Source: Laccaria trichodermophora (lineage: Eukaryota > Basidiomycota > Agaricomycetes > Agaricales > Hydnangiaceae). From it: DNA of 64,000 nucleotides. The stretch covers positions 3,100,001 through 3,164,000 of the forward strand of contig JACTVC010000003.1 in NCBI GenBank assembly GCA_018417955.1, written 5' to 3'. The number at the start of each line of letters is the position of its first letter. The stretch's first letter is position 1. This document shows, piece after piece, positions 31,123-44,700 of this stretch. The position numbers and the translations under genes were made by a program. A model generated the notes under the pieces. The model was not told the DNA's origin. It ran no database searches and worked only from the letters and a program-made list of their open reading frames with translations.

Positions 31123-31507
31123 TCATAGTAATGTTAAATACAATGTACTTACATACATTGAATTACCGTACGCTACAGCTGCTCGTCGCTCGGCCTTTGG
31201 CCAGCTCCTCGCAGCCAGTTGGCATAGAGTGCCAGGAGTATTCGAACAGGCTGCTTTCTTAGCAGCGTCCTCCTGAACCTCACGCGCGTAAACATCAATC
31301 CCGTTCGCCAATCCGGCAGCAACAGTACCGTTCTTCTCGAAAACACGTTTCGCGCCCTTAGTAAAACGGGCTTGTGCTTCTTATTGCCGTCTACTGAGGT
31401 CGAGTTGGCGCTTTTGTTCTGGGATCCGGCAGCGACAGCAGAAGCGGTGGCGTTCTTCCCTTATGCATATGGTGCTTGTGTTTCTTTTTCTTGCCGTCTG
31501 CTGAGGT
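31123..31507 (-). pseudogene. decayed coding tail of the small secreted protein gene
   Basis: Directly downstream of the stop at 31508, coding-like sequence continues. A second version of the NKS-N-TS-DGKKKHK stretch occurs about 120 bases later (LNKSVN then stop, against NKSANSTSVDGNKKHK), showing a small internal duplication. After a one-base frame change, an open frame gives KGAKRVFEKNGTVAAGLANG, then VQEDAAKKAACSNTPGTLC. This looks like the former C-terminal part, lost by a nonsense mutation and a frameshift. Confidence 0.45.
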
Positions 31508-31881
31508 TCAGTTGACGCTTTTGTTCAGGTCGATGACGTGGGATGGGGAGTCATCGTTGGCCACGAGAGTGGCGATACTAACAGAGGAAAAAAACCGTAA
31601 ATTCCTTTGTATGTCGTGGGTAAGAAAACAAGCACTTACGGAACGGGCGCCGTCACGTCGGCAGCTGTTGGGGTTGTTGAATTGGCGACGGAAGGTGACT
31701 TGTCACTGGGGGTGTTGTACGATCCTGCCTGACACGCCCCAAGGGGAACTGATCAGTGATAATGCAAAATAAGTTCATCAGTAAGGCACGAAGAAAGACG
31801 AGAAAAGAGCATACCGGCGTTAACGGGGTAGGCAGTGGCGGTCATGAGGAAAGCTACGAGGAGTAATGATAGTGGGGCCAT
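31508..31881 (-). CDS. small secreted protein, 81 residues (truncated)
   Basis: Three exons (31815-31881, 31640-31748, 31508-31577) with introns of 66 and 62 nt carrying good borders (GTATGC...ATCAG; GTAAGT...GTTAG). The product starts MAPLSLLLVAFLMTATAYPV, a classic signal peptide, followed by a Ser/Thr/Pro-rich region (SYNTPSDKSPSVANSTTPTA) likely to be O-glycosylated. It ends at TGA after NKSVN. Homologous sequence continues past the stop (see the neighbouring pseudogene entry), so the ancestral protein was probably longer. No known domain; effector-like size, but the role is unknown. Confidence 0.55.
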
Positions 31882-32736
31882 GTTGTTCTTCTTGAGTTTG
31901 ATAGAAAGTGAGGAGAGCAAGGGAAGGCGCAGGTAAAGTCTAGGTTTAGATGAACAAAAGTGAGGTCGACTCCGAACGTAGACGCCAGGTCAAGAAAAGA
32001 CGGAATGACGCCAGCAACGAGAAGAGAGAGAGACGGGGAGAAGAAAGAGAGGTGAGGGGAAGAATGTGCAGTTCGCGATCCTTTTATACAAGGGAAACAA
32101 TGAAAGAAGAAGCGATTGTGGATGAAAGGATGTATTTTGGGCCTTCGCGATAGTTTGTTTGAACTAAAAAAAAGTAAGCCTCAAATAGATACATGGATTA
32201 GTCCAAAGACGCAAATTCTACCAGTTGTGCATCGGGAACTTTCGAACGTGAAATTTTGTCAACAGCTCTCATAGGCTCTCGTGGTAGCTTGTCTCCCGTG
32301 GATCGATGACGTTTGGATGACATTCTAACTTCTCCTGGTAGGCGGCGGTCCGCTATTGCTCCTTGAACACGACCGAGGTGGTGGTCCTCCATAGATAATC
32401 TGGTGAGATGATGTCGAGCCCTCGGAGCTATAATTGCTAGAAGGATCTCTATATGGATCGGCGTAATGTGGCTACGACAATCAGAGAATGGTGGCAGTGG
32501 AATAAAAAGGGGGAAATGCGCATGTGATCTCCACTCACATGACTGTCCACGTGAGCAAAGTTTTTTTTCGAGGTCGACCCACAAGACCCACTACTAACGT
32601 AGCGAGAATATATACCTTGCAAGTTGCCGGTTCGACAAAACATGAGAGGTATGAACAGAAGAATATACATTAAAAATACAAAGGGAGATCCAACGCAAGA
32701 AACCGAATAAAACAAGCGATTACACCTCATTTTCTA
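31882..32736. other. intergenic, no convincing gene
   Basis: Contains the promoter side of the secreted-protein gene (TATA-like tttttatac read in reverse near 32080) and overlapping minus-strand frames at 32198-32730 without a domain or clear splice pattern. Part of it is probably the 3' region of the WDR24-like gene. Confidence 0.4.
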
Positions 32737-35700
32737 CTATAAGTCTGATCCTTCTGTAGTCCTATTAGCTGCCCAACAGTAGTGTCCACAACCCGCCGCA
32801 CACAGATGGCCTATCAACTTGACCGCAAAATCCGAACGAGCGGGGCTCATCCCAAAAGAAGGGCTCATCCCCAAAGACGTGCCGATTACGCTGCTGGCAC
32901 TCTGAACACTGCTGATCGTGGACTCTGCGTCATCTTCAACGTTGGTCGGGGTATTCCGTTGCGCCGTCCGACCTCTGAAATCCACGGCAGGTAAGAAAGA
33001 CCTAGGTAGCTCTACCATCGGCTGCCTCATGTAATAACGATGATAACATGACTGATGGCCTCCATGGCTGCAAACGGAGCATTGGAACAATAGGGCTCTG
33101 ACAGGCAGCCGACTTAAGTAGACATGGTATCAGCTGGGATGATCTAAGACGTTGGACGTGGCATACTAACCAGATTGAGCAGGTGACACAAGAGGATTTG
33201 CAAGTAGCACAGTAAGAGTAGCCTCCGCGATTTGCTTTGTCGACGGTGCAAGTTCCAGCGGGCTTAACAATGGCCTTTTTGCACTTGCCACAGGAGGTGT
33301 AGATTGTTGTCTCGAGCTGGAAATGTTCTTAGATCAATCAGTTTTTGAACAAGGCGAGATCCTACCAGAGTCGCATTGCGAAGGTCTTCGGCCTGGCTAA
33401 ATTTCCGCACGTAGGCAGCACAGGCGTATAATCGGAGACGAGTCAGATGTTCTTGTGACAAAATCTGCATCAATATCATTTTTAGATAGCTTGGTAGACG
33501 ACCAACCGGTATATGCATCAAGGAAGCGAGTTACTCGTTTATTTGAAATCCTGAGTTCTTGGTGTGCCACAACAGACAACATAGCGCACAGCTGGACTTC
33601 GCCCTATCAATCTGCAATGAGCCAGGTTAACAAAAACAAAAAGCACACCCAACATACCTCAACTGCGAAGTCCTCCAAAGCATCACGGAGCGCCTCCCAG
33701 GTCATCTCCCGGAACCTCTTCTCCTCCATGCGAATAATCTCAATGCGCCTTTCAGAGACCCTTGATAAGTCGACTTCGTCGAGCTCATCTTTCCCTTCTC
33801 CCTCCACCATCAAGTCCGAAGCAGCCTGCGACTTCTCATATTTGTGTTTTCGAAGGTCCATAACAGTATCCTCAGCTTTGACGCCCTCAGTATCTTCCTG
33901 ATCCCTAAAAGATGTTTCAACCGCGGTAACAGTTCGTATACTGCTGTGCGAGTCCTGATGCACGAGCTGTCGTTGAGGTACAGCTAGGGACGCCGCAGTT
34001 GAACTACCACTCCTTGATTTCAACCGAACCACGTTTCTCTTAGCCGACTTACTGGGTGTCTGCCTCCTGCGGGAAGATCCTTCCGATTCTGTGTCAGTAG
34101 AGCCAGGTGAAGGAGACGATTCTTCATCTTCGTCGTCTCTATCACCACCCTCTCCATCCTCTGACCACTGTCGCTGAGCAACAACAACGGACAACGGGCT
34201 TGGCGCAGGGATCCCCCTTGTGGCATTGATGGGAGAGATCGTTGGATTAGAGGGTTGTTCATCCCCGCTCAATGCCCTGCTGGGAGTTTCCTCCCCGCCT
34301 TCACTAGGTGACGAATCAGAATCACTCAAAGCGCCTTCTCCTAAATGTCGAAGACTCGATGAGCTCCGCTCACTTGGGCTCGCACTATGACCTGGCGTAG
34401 TTGATAGGGAAGGGCGGCGAAGGAGAGCGAGACCTGAGTCAACTGACTCACGACGGGAGAAAAAGGATGGCTTATTTGGTGTCGTAGGTGGAAGCCCGAT
34501 AGAGACGTGGCGGGGTGAAGAGGCTGCGGATGATGATGGCGTCAGTTTGCGAGGAGCTGATGCAGACGGACTTCGGTGGGGTATCCTAGGTGCGGGTTCG
34601 GCACTGTGCACAGATCTACGACCTGGGCTAGTTTTATAAGTAGCAGCAGAGGAGGGGAATGTGTACGAAGTGGACATGACGGGTGGTGCTGATATTGGTG
34701 GTGGTGCTGAGCCTTTTTTAGGCTTGGACCGAGGCGTGGGTGTCGATTCAACGTCAGGTATGTAATCTGACAGAGCTGCTCCCATGAGCAACCATACTTG
34801 AGCTGCTCGCTCCTGGCCTGCTTCAAGTGCGACCTGTTTTCACAGTCGTAAATATTCAGGTACGGAATGAGCAACCAACTGCCGCACCTGAGCATTCTTG
34901 ATGCAAATACTTCGACGGTCGTTCCCTTCGAAAATGTAGCCGCGAGCGAGCTGCGTAAAGACCTCAACCTCTCGAGCAGTAGTTTCCATTGCGAAGGCAC
35001 CCAGTCTTTGTGTGGTAGGCTGGGCAGGGTCGTCTCCCAGTGCTTTACCAGGGATGTCTTCGTTTCCAGGTCCACGTTGACTAGGTTTCCTAAGAGAAAA
35101 GGTCGGGAGATGAGCTTCAACAATTTGACCAAAACCTACAAATCATCGTATGGAATCTCCCAGCGCATTTTTCGGTCACTGACAAATGCGAGCGTTCCAG
35201 TCGCTTCCCACGTTGCAGCTACTCTGGGAACCGCATCCAGGGGTTTCGTAACATCCCGTAGGTCAATTTGAGAGAACGATCCAGCTGAATGTTGAGCCCA
35301 CAAAGCGTGCGAATCTCCAAACGCAATATCTAGTTTGCAACTTGAGTATAAGACTCGAAACAATGAATGTAAACATACCATTTACTCCACCATCCCCTGC
35401 AGTTCCTGTCAAAGACCATTTCCCGATCCAACCCCTCCGAACATCCCAGATCTCGACGGCATCACCTGTTGAAGTTGGGTCCGGAGCAACCGGTTTTTCC
35501 TTGTCGTTGTCATTCCCTGCTCTCATCATTGCGTCTAATCCCAAGCTACTGCCTGCACTGGCCAATGTTCCAGGAGGGCTAGCGGGGGAAGGCGATGGCT
35601 GCGCTTCTGCAGCCCCATATTCAATGTTCGAAACAAGCGCCAACTCACACTCATATCCCGGGCGCCATAACACTCGGCGAACGGGGAAAGACGGGTGTAA

Positions 35701-36858
35701 GGTATACGTTGGTTTCTGAGGTATGTGCGTATTGGATCCAGGAGAAGAGAGGTCCCAAACCTGCTGAAGGTTCAAAAACACGTAGCTCAATGGAAATTAT
35801 CAACTAACCTTGACACATTTGTCCAAACCTGCGCTCACCAGCCATCCTAGCCCGTTTCCCGTGATATCTGGCATAGCTGTGCTAACCGACGCCTGTGGAG
35901 AGCTGCACCAATCAAGAGACATAACTGAAGCACTGTGTGCAACTGGGAGCCTATCGAGCTGTCCGCGTTGACCCATTCTCAAGTCCCATCTGTATATGCT
36001 TCCATTGTCCAGACCAACTACAGCTTGCAAAGGCTGATAAAGGCTGGGCGAAAAGACGAGGCTCCGGACAGAAGTCGGGTGGTGCACACGTAGAATAGAC
36101 CTTGAGAAATCGCGCAGGTCCTATAAGGGCGTAAAATTCCTGCGAGCAACCTGTAACACAGACATACCCAGACACGCATATCACCATCCGCGGAGCCCGT
36201 TATGCAATAGTGATGAATAATGTGCGACACGGACATCTTGTGAATTGAACGAATATGGTCCTTCGTTCTTCGTTCTTCATCTTGAACTCAATATATTTGT
36301 TCAAAAGGAAGAAGGGGCACGTACCATACTTGGTCACCCCAGATTTGTTGAGGTCCCACATGATAAGTTCCCCATTCCGCGCGCTGGTCAAGATTTTGTT
36401 GTTGAAGACTGTAATCCTCATTCAGACATTTTTTCAGCGTATGAAGCCACACATACGCACCTCCATGACCCCATGCAACATCAGTACTAGCACTATCAAT
36501 CTTCAACCCACTGCTGTCCCAAAAGTTACGCGATGCATCAATTCGATGGCCTCCTCGTCCGACGGCCGATTTATGGTCTGGATTATGAGTATTTGATGGA
36601 TCCGACACGCGTAATATCCTTAGGGCTGGAAAACTGTCAGTGAAAGGCAAGAGATATGCAGAACTTGACTTTACATTCTTTCCCTGTGACTGCACAACGA
36701 ACCCCGTCCTCAGACTTTGAGATCGCACCACCACCACTAGGCGTGACACGAGTCAGCCGAACTCTCCGCGTAGGTCCTTGGTACCCGTGTGTCCGTGAGT
36801 CAGAGTAACCATCGAATGGGTTGTTAAATTTCTGAACGCTTGCGAGCGTCGAAGCCAT
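32737..36858 (-). CDS. RTC1: Rtc1/Sea2/WDR24-type WD40-RING protein of the SEACAT/GATOR2 complex
   Basis: A vacuole/lysosome-associated complex subunit that relieves GATOR1 inhibition of TORC1 in amino-acid sensing. The start at 36858 gives MASTLASVQKFNNPFDGYSD. Several short exons follow with WD repeats: LTSARNGELIMWDLNKSGV, GSADGDMRVWDLRDF, VVGLDNGSIYRWDLRMGQ, GWLVSAGLDKCVKVWDL and GDAVEIWDVRRGWIGKWSL. After the propeller comes a long Ser/Pro-rich low-complexity linker (33607-34791). The C-terminus is a Cys/His zinc region: CGKCKKAIV, YSYCATCKSSCVTCSIW, CSVCSHGGHQSCYHRYY and CAAGCGHYC, the RING/C4HC-type module of WDR24. Domain order and length match the family. Internal exon borders are approximate. 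The gene is head-to-tail with the upstream kinase gene, about 235 bp apart. Confidence 0.88.
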
Positions 36859-37093
36859 TGCTTGGAACCCCAGGTTTGTTTACTACGCCCCGTTGTCGCC
36901 AAACAACTTGAATTGAAGGAGAGCCAGAGTAACTTCAAGTTTGTTCAGAGACGGGCATGAGACGGTGCTTAGAGAGCTCAATACAGGGAATGGTACATTC
37001 TTTAGTCAGATGGTATGGTGGTAAATACACGAGGAGCTAATGCTGAAAGTGGAGATAAATTGTTGGATGATGAATAAACGGGGAGAACTTCAT

Positions 37094-39175
<2,082 letters not shown>

Positions 39176-39357
39176 TCCTGGAGAGCAATATTCTTATACG
39201 TGATGTTGAGGCCACATCTGACAAGGCCACATCTGAATAGGCCCTGGAAGGTGGCCCCAGTTAGACAATGTAGAACAGTGGCCACGCCAAAACTTGACAA
39301 ATGTGGAACGTTGACCAGAATCGATATGATTCTGACAAGTATAGAGACCCTGTTCTT

Positions 39358-39630
39358 CATCAGGAAATCTGGGAAATTCCGATTTGACAATATTATTTGG
39401 ACCCAGCAAGAAATGGCAATATATTTTGAATATATTGCAATTCAAATGATTATGATATTGTTATAATACTATGACCCATCAATGTATTTGCTTGTATTGT
39501 CTTATAATAGTTTAAAATTTTTCATATCTGAGGTTTATAATATTACAACGATTTTGTATTGCTATATATGACTATTTCTCGCTGGGTCCAAATAATAATG
39601 CTAAATCGGAATTTCCCAGATTTCCTGATG
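39358..39630. mobile_element. MITE-like element with ~60-bp terminal inverted repeats
   Basis: The left arm from 39358 (CATCAGGAAATCTGGGAAAT) and the right arm ending at 39630 are inverted copies over about 55-60 bases with few mismatches. The middle ~140 bp is extremely AT-rich. At 273 bp with no coding capacity it fits a miniature inverted-repeat element. No clear target duplication is visible, so the exact ends are uncertain. Confidence 0.75.
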
Positions 39631-39669
39631 TTTGTTAGTCTGCCTTTTGTTTGCCTTTTGTCGCCGTAG

Positions 39670-40772
39670 ATGTCCTGGAGCCAACGGTGTTCGATCCCAA
39701 GCAACGGTCAACGTTCAGAGGTTTTCGCTGGCAACTTCAAGAAGGGTCGAAGCTTAGGCCCTAAATTTTGTTGGCATCTGCGTCGCATGAAAGTGATCAC
39801 AAAATATACACAATCCAGCTTGCAAGACACCACTACCAACGTTGAACGCGTCCACGCTCGTCTGTTCTCCTGTCTATTAATTTTACCGATGTTATACGTT
39901 AGTATCTTGATTTACGTTCTCTCTTTCTTGGAGGTTCAAACCATTCACTTAGCACGACGTTTGCGCTCATACTGTGGACTCATTCATCATCTGGCCGAAG
40001 GCACAAGGGCGACAGTGTCCAAAGACAGATGCAAAGCGATGCCAACGAACCCAGGATACGATCTTTCCATTCGACTGCCCACGGATATTTCACCCGTTCT
40101 CGCCTCTGTCTTTCTGATCTCAACACTGCAAAACCGTAAAACTGCCAGATCTCTTGACCTATACGTCCCCGATGTTAAACGCGGTCCCTCAATTATCGGT
40201 TCCTGCAAGCCTATTACCTCCCACTTAGCCCCGCGACATCAACTGACTTGTCCCGCCAAAGCCTGGTCGATCTCATCCTCCCCTGTGTCACGATGCGTGT
40301 TCCTGAGAACAAGTCATTCCTGACGCTCGTAAATAGAGGTATCAGCGACTATCCTGACTCAAAGTTAGCCACTCCGGATGTCGATTTAACCTCGAGGCCC
40401 CTCCTCCCGCCAGAGTATACATCACCTTTCAGCTCGCCGTCAGCCACTGAAAACGAGGAGTACTTTCGTGTGGCCGCTACCGAAATCAGCAACAACGTCG
40501 GAAACGATCCTATAGAGTCTCTCTCTGTCGGGAATTTAGGCTCAACAACTTTCACTCCCACGTTCCGATTTCGCAAAGGAGAAAAGAGCATGCCAAGGTC
40601 AAGAGTGCCGCTGGCTTATATCAAGAACTCACTGCTGAAAGACCGGCGGCGTTTGGACATACAATCATCTACAGCTACGTACGGACGCCAGCGACCGGCT
40701 TCTCCAGTTTTGACACGGATTTCGGCTTCAGCTTCTCAGCTGTCTACAATTCATTGCAACATCGAAGCGTGA
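39670..40772 (+). CDS. hypothetical protein, two overlapping frames (uncertain)
   Basis: Frame 39670-40323 (with a hydrophobic segment LFSCLLILPMLYVSILIYVL) and frame 40248-40772 (Ser/Pro-rich, ending STIHCNIEA) overlap by 75 bases. If real they would be joined by an intron I cannot place. The first frame starts 40 bp from the MITE-like element, so its 5' part may be disturbed. No known domain. Confidence 0.3.
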
Positions 40773-40895
40773 CTTCTAGATCTAGAGCCACTCGAGTCCT
40801 ACTTCTCGTATTGATAGATTGGACTTATGTGGGTCATGGGTGGTGGATTTGGTTTGTCTTGGTAGAGTTTTATTTTGTTTTTTGATTTGTATGTA

Positions 40896-41295
40896 CAGTC
40901 ATCCACCGGCCTGTGTTACACCACCACTGAGTGTTACACTTTTGCTCCTTGAATAACTTTTGCAATATTCAACATACTCCCTTGAAACAAATTTTATCTG
41001 GAGCTCCTATATATGGTCTCTCCTCACATCAAGTTTTGTGTGTGCAGAATGAGCATCAAATATGTAGTGATTTGTTCAAAATGGGGTACTTAGCAGAAAA
41101 CCTCCCACCACTGAATGTTACACCAGTATTTTCAGAATTACTCAACAGAAACAAACCTGAGAGCTCCGAAATTTGGAGGACACAAAGAATGGATATCACC
41201 AAGATTGAATGTACAATTTTTAAGTGAAAGTGTATCCCCATCATGTTTTAAGTGAGTTTTCAATTTTTGAAGTAACACTAGCTGGTGGATGACTG
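40896..41295. mobile_element. 400-bp MITE with TA target duplication (Tc1/mariner-like)
   Basis: The ends are CAGTCATCCACC... at 40896 and ...GGTGGATGACTG at 41295, inverted over about 25 bases (differences after CCACC). Both are bordered by TA (40894-40895 and 41296-41297). TA duplication with CAG ends points to the Tc1/mariner superfamily. No transposase fits in 400 bp. The interior repeats the motif CCACTGA-TGTTACAC twice (near 40923 and 41107). Confidence 0.75.
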
Positions 41296-41817
41296 TAGAT
41301 TGTTTACCTAGATAATTTGAACATTGCGGAATGCACTTCTCGCTCGATTTGTGAATTTACTTTTCAGCGTACCCTGCTTCGGCTGCTCTCTGCTTGCCCT
41401 CTTCTTTGAGTTCTAAAAATAGATTGCGAGATAGGAGGGGGGTAATATTGAGGAGCGTTTCCAATCCATCAGACATGCATCGACCCCCGTGAACTGAAGT
41501 TGAAAAGGTCGAGGGAAGGCGCTAAAATTTGAGCGTGCAGTCGCGTAGTGTCGCGTCACATGCACATGCCAAGAGAAAGTACGGAACCTGAACCTGGAAA
41601 CAAACACACCTTTACACACACCGACATGTGCTCCATCAGTGGCGAAATTTCTGTCGCCCAATGCGCCTGCTGTTTCGAGATGGGCGTCAACGTTGCTTGG
41701 ACCTTAACCACGACTATTCCACCCCCTCCGCTCATAATTTGGACCCCCCTTTGACTCCTTCTCTTCCTTCTTTGACGGTGGCGCCAACTAGCTTAACCAT
41801 ACTCGGAGAGCGCTGAT

Positions 41818-44277
41818 ATGTCGGCCTCAAGTTTCCACCAGTTTGACGAAAAACCAATTCCAAGCGATCATGACCGGATACCCCCACCTTCCCATCGTCA
41901 CGCCGCGCCTTCAGCACCCTGGCCATGGGTAGATATCGAGGATGGTGCGTGCAGTACTGAGAGGTCCTCCACAATTACACTAATGGTGCCCCTTGCAGAG
42001 GTCGATCCTGTCCAGCTTGAAAATCCATTACCGCCCATCCCACCTCCTTGCGATCATAAGACTTGTGGGGGTTGCTGGACTCGCTATCCGCAATCCTTGT
42101 TTCCCAATTGGACCCCTCGGCAGGTGGAAAAGAGCAAGATACGAAGCGCTGTTACTGATTACCGACGCGACATCCCTTGTAAAATATACCACGTTGACGT
42201 GGGTGAAGACGGTTTTTTCAAAGACGCAGGTGTGGTAATTGCGGGGGAATCAAACAAAAGTGAAATCTGGGAACGTATCATTCATTCAACGGTGCGTCAC
42301 CTCTTTTCCTTACAGTTTACATCCTGTCAGAACTCGCCCCTAATTACTCCACCTCCAGTACCAAGATCGAGACGACCTCCGGATTAAGGCTCTTTTTATC
42401 GAAAACATGTCTGGACCTATACTCCAAATGCTAGGGACACGGTGAGAATTTATCCTTTGTTTCACCGAGTCACTCTCGATGCCCAGAGGGTCAAAATGCA
42501 TGGCCATCCCGCACGGTGCTCTCCATTTCGCTTTTTCTTAAAAGACTATCATCCACTTCAAACTGACTAAAACTACTCATTTTTGGCAGGTACAACATCG
42601 AGCCCTTCTTCTTTTCATCATCGCTAAATTGGATACCATCACGATTCCAAGAGGAAATTCGCGAAGGCGAAGGCGATCGTAAGATTACGTTCGCGCATCA
42701 GGAATCAACAACTTACACCTACATTTCAGATATCACCGTAACCTTGACCTTTCTACGATCCATCACTGCTGGAAGCGCTATTAGTCTGGATGCTTATGCC
42801 TCATCAGAGACATTGAGGGAAAAATCTTCTGTTGGTGAGCGATTTGAGTCTCATGTAACGCTTCTGCCAGTCTTATGATCGGATGCCAGCTACACAATTG
42901 CTTGACACACAAGCACCCCTCGATCTACGGTCAGGTAAGCCATATCTTTCTCGTGAGTGGGTATCGGCTAATTCAACTCCCCTTCCGCTCCTCCAGGCGG
43001 CTGTCGACTCGTCTTGGACCTCCTTTCTGTCCATCTAATACGCCGGCGACACGGCAGCACCATCATCTCATTTCATCCCAGCTTGAACCTTCCAACTACT
43101 ACTGCTCCGTATCTTCATCAAAGGATCCGCTTCGCTGGTAAATCTTACTGTGTCTGCTTTGTCGATAAAGAGACTGATATGTTAGCCGTTGATAGGACAA
43201 AGCGTATACTGGCAGAATATATTCCGCAAGTACGAGGACCCAACGTTTGTGCTCCTCGTCTTCATCTGGCACGCCATCTATGCTTGGGATGAATCACTTG
43301 AGAATCTGTACAGTCACATTTGCGACCTGGTAAGCGTATTCAGTGCTTGACCCCCTTTACAAGCTAACTTGTTGGTTGGGTAGGAATCACGAGTAATGAA
43401 CACCTCAGAAATGGACCTCACACAAGAACTACACATTATCCGCGCACACCACCTTCACTACTCATCCCTGCTCGATAACTTCAGAAAGACGGTCGAGTTC
43501 GTCCGGGACACCCTCAATCCGGCTTTGGAGAGCCTTTCGGAAGAAGATCGGGCTGAGAGCAAAGAGGTTATGAAGCGGGAGACGCATACTTTGCTGAGTG
43601 AGATCGAACGCTTGAACAAGGCAAGGGATATGCAGGACAAGCGGTTGAAAAACGTGATGAACCTCGTATGTTTTCCTTATGCTGTGCTTTATACGACCCC
43701 TTGATCTCTTTTCTGGAAACCAGGTATTCAGCAGTGTCAACATTGATGACAGCAAACGTATGCAGAGGATGACGGAGGCTTCCGTTAAGGACAGCGCCGG
43801 TACGCCATGTTCACAATAATCATCGCCACTTAAACTGACTTGCGTTTTCAATGTAGCTGTAAGTTTCCCACGTCTGAACTCTCATAAATTTCATTTACAC
43901 CAATACCATAGATGAAACAAATCGCTTACCTCACCATGATCTTCCTACCAGCCTCTTTCGTCGCAGTACGTCCTCATCCTCCTCCCCTCCCCCCTCGACC
44001 CCACTTACCCATCCCATAGAACATCTTTAGCATGAACGTTCACCAGATCGCTCCAGACACCACAGCCACCCTCCCTCAATTCATAGAAGGCGCCATCCCC
44101 CTCACCCTCGCGACAATCTGGATAATCATCGCCTTCCAGAGCAAATACATCTTCCCGAAGAACGCGTCGTTCTGGACACGGCTTGGCTGGCCGATCTTGA
44201 TGTTGATGCGGGCGCTTGGGCGGGATCCGTATGCGAAGCAGAGTGAGGAGCTGACCCTTGGGCATTTCTCTAAGTGA
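41818..44277 (+). CDS. CorA-like Mg2+ transporter family protein
   Basis: An intron-rich gene for a CorA-type membrane protein. The N-terminal part is Pro-rich; an intron between VDIED and EVDPVQLENP (about 41946-41998) is clear. Middle exons read YNIEPFFFSSSLNWIPSRFQ, then EDPTFVLLVFIWHAIYAWDE, in the style of the fungal CorA-like cytosolic funnel. Exon 43396 gives a long helix (LHIIRAHHLHYSSLLDNFRK...LLSEIERLNKARDMQDKRL). The last exons have the two C-terminal membrane helices: MKQIAYLTMIFLPASFVANIF-SMNV, then PLTLATIWIIIAFQSKYIF. The CorA signature GMN between the helices is SMN here, so ion selectivity may differ. Ends with the short basic tail and TGA at 44275-44277. Eight or more exons; borders are approximate. 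Confidence 0.75.
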
Positions 44278-44700
44278 TACGGGGATCGGTTACGAAATTG
44301 AACGAAATGTTAGTCCCACCCCTTTTGCAGTTTTCCCAAATACTGATGGAGTGTTGAATTTAGCCTACGACTGAGTCGATACTCTACCAACCCCTTCGAC
44401 TCAAATCATGATACAACGAACTATTACTCATCTTCGCTTAGAGTACATCAACGACTAGACACTAGGTCTAGAATCATACCCTTTCTGTCCATGTATGTAT
44501 TTTTTGCATGTATGTACGCACGGATGGAGAAATAAGAAAGATACAATGGAACTTTGCGGCTGGTAACTCAACAGACCACTGGTTAGGTCGGTCTACCGTC
44601 CGACATCCCTTTAGCCACCACAACCAAGACCTGGGTGTTTTAGAGCAGATGTGAAGGGAATAGATCACTACTTGGGCATGCTACATAGCAGCTTGGACGA
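44278..44700. other. intergenic between convergent genes
   Basis: 3' regions of the CorA-like gene (plus) and the F-box gene (minus). No gene, repeat or RNA feature noticed. Confidence 0.5.
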
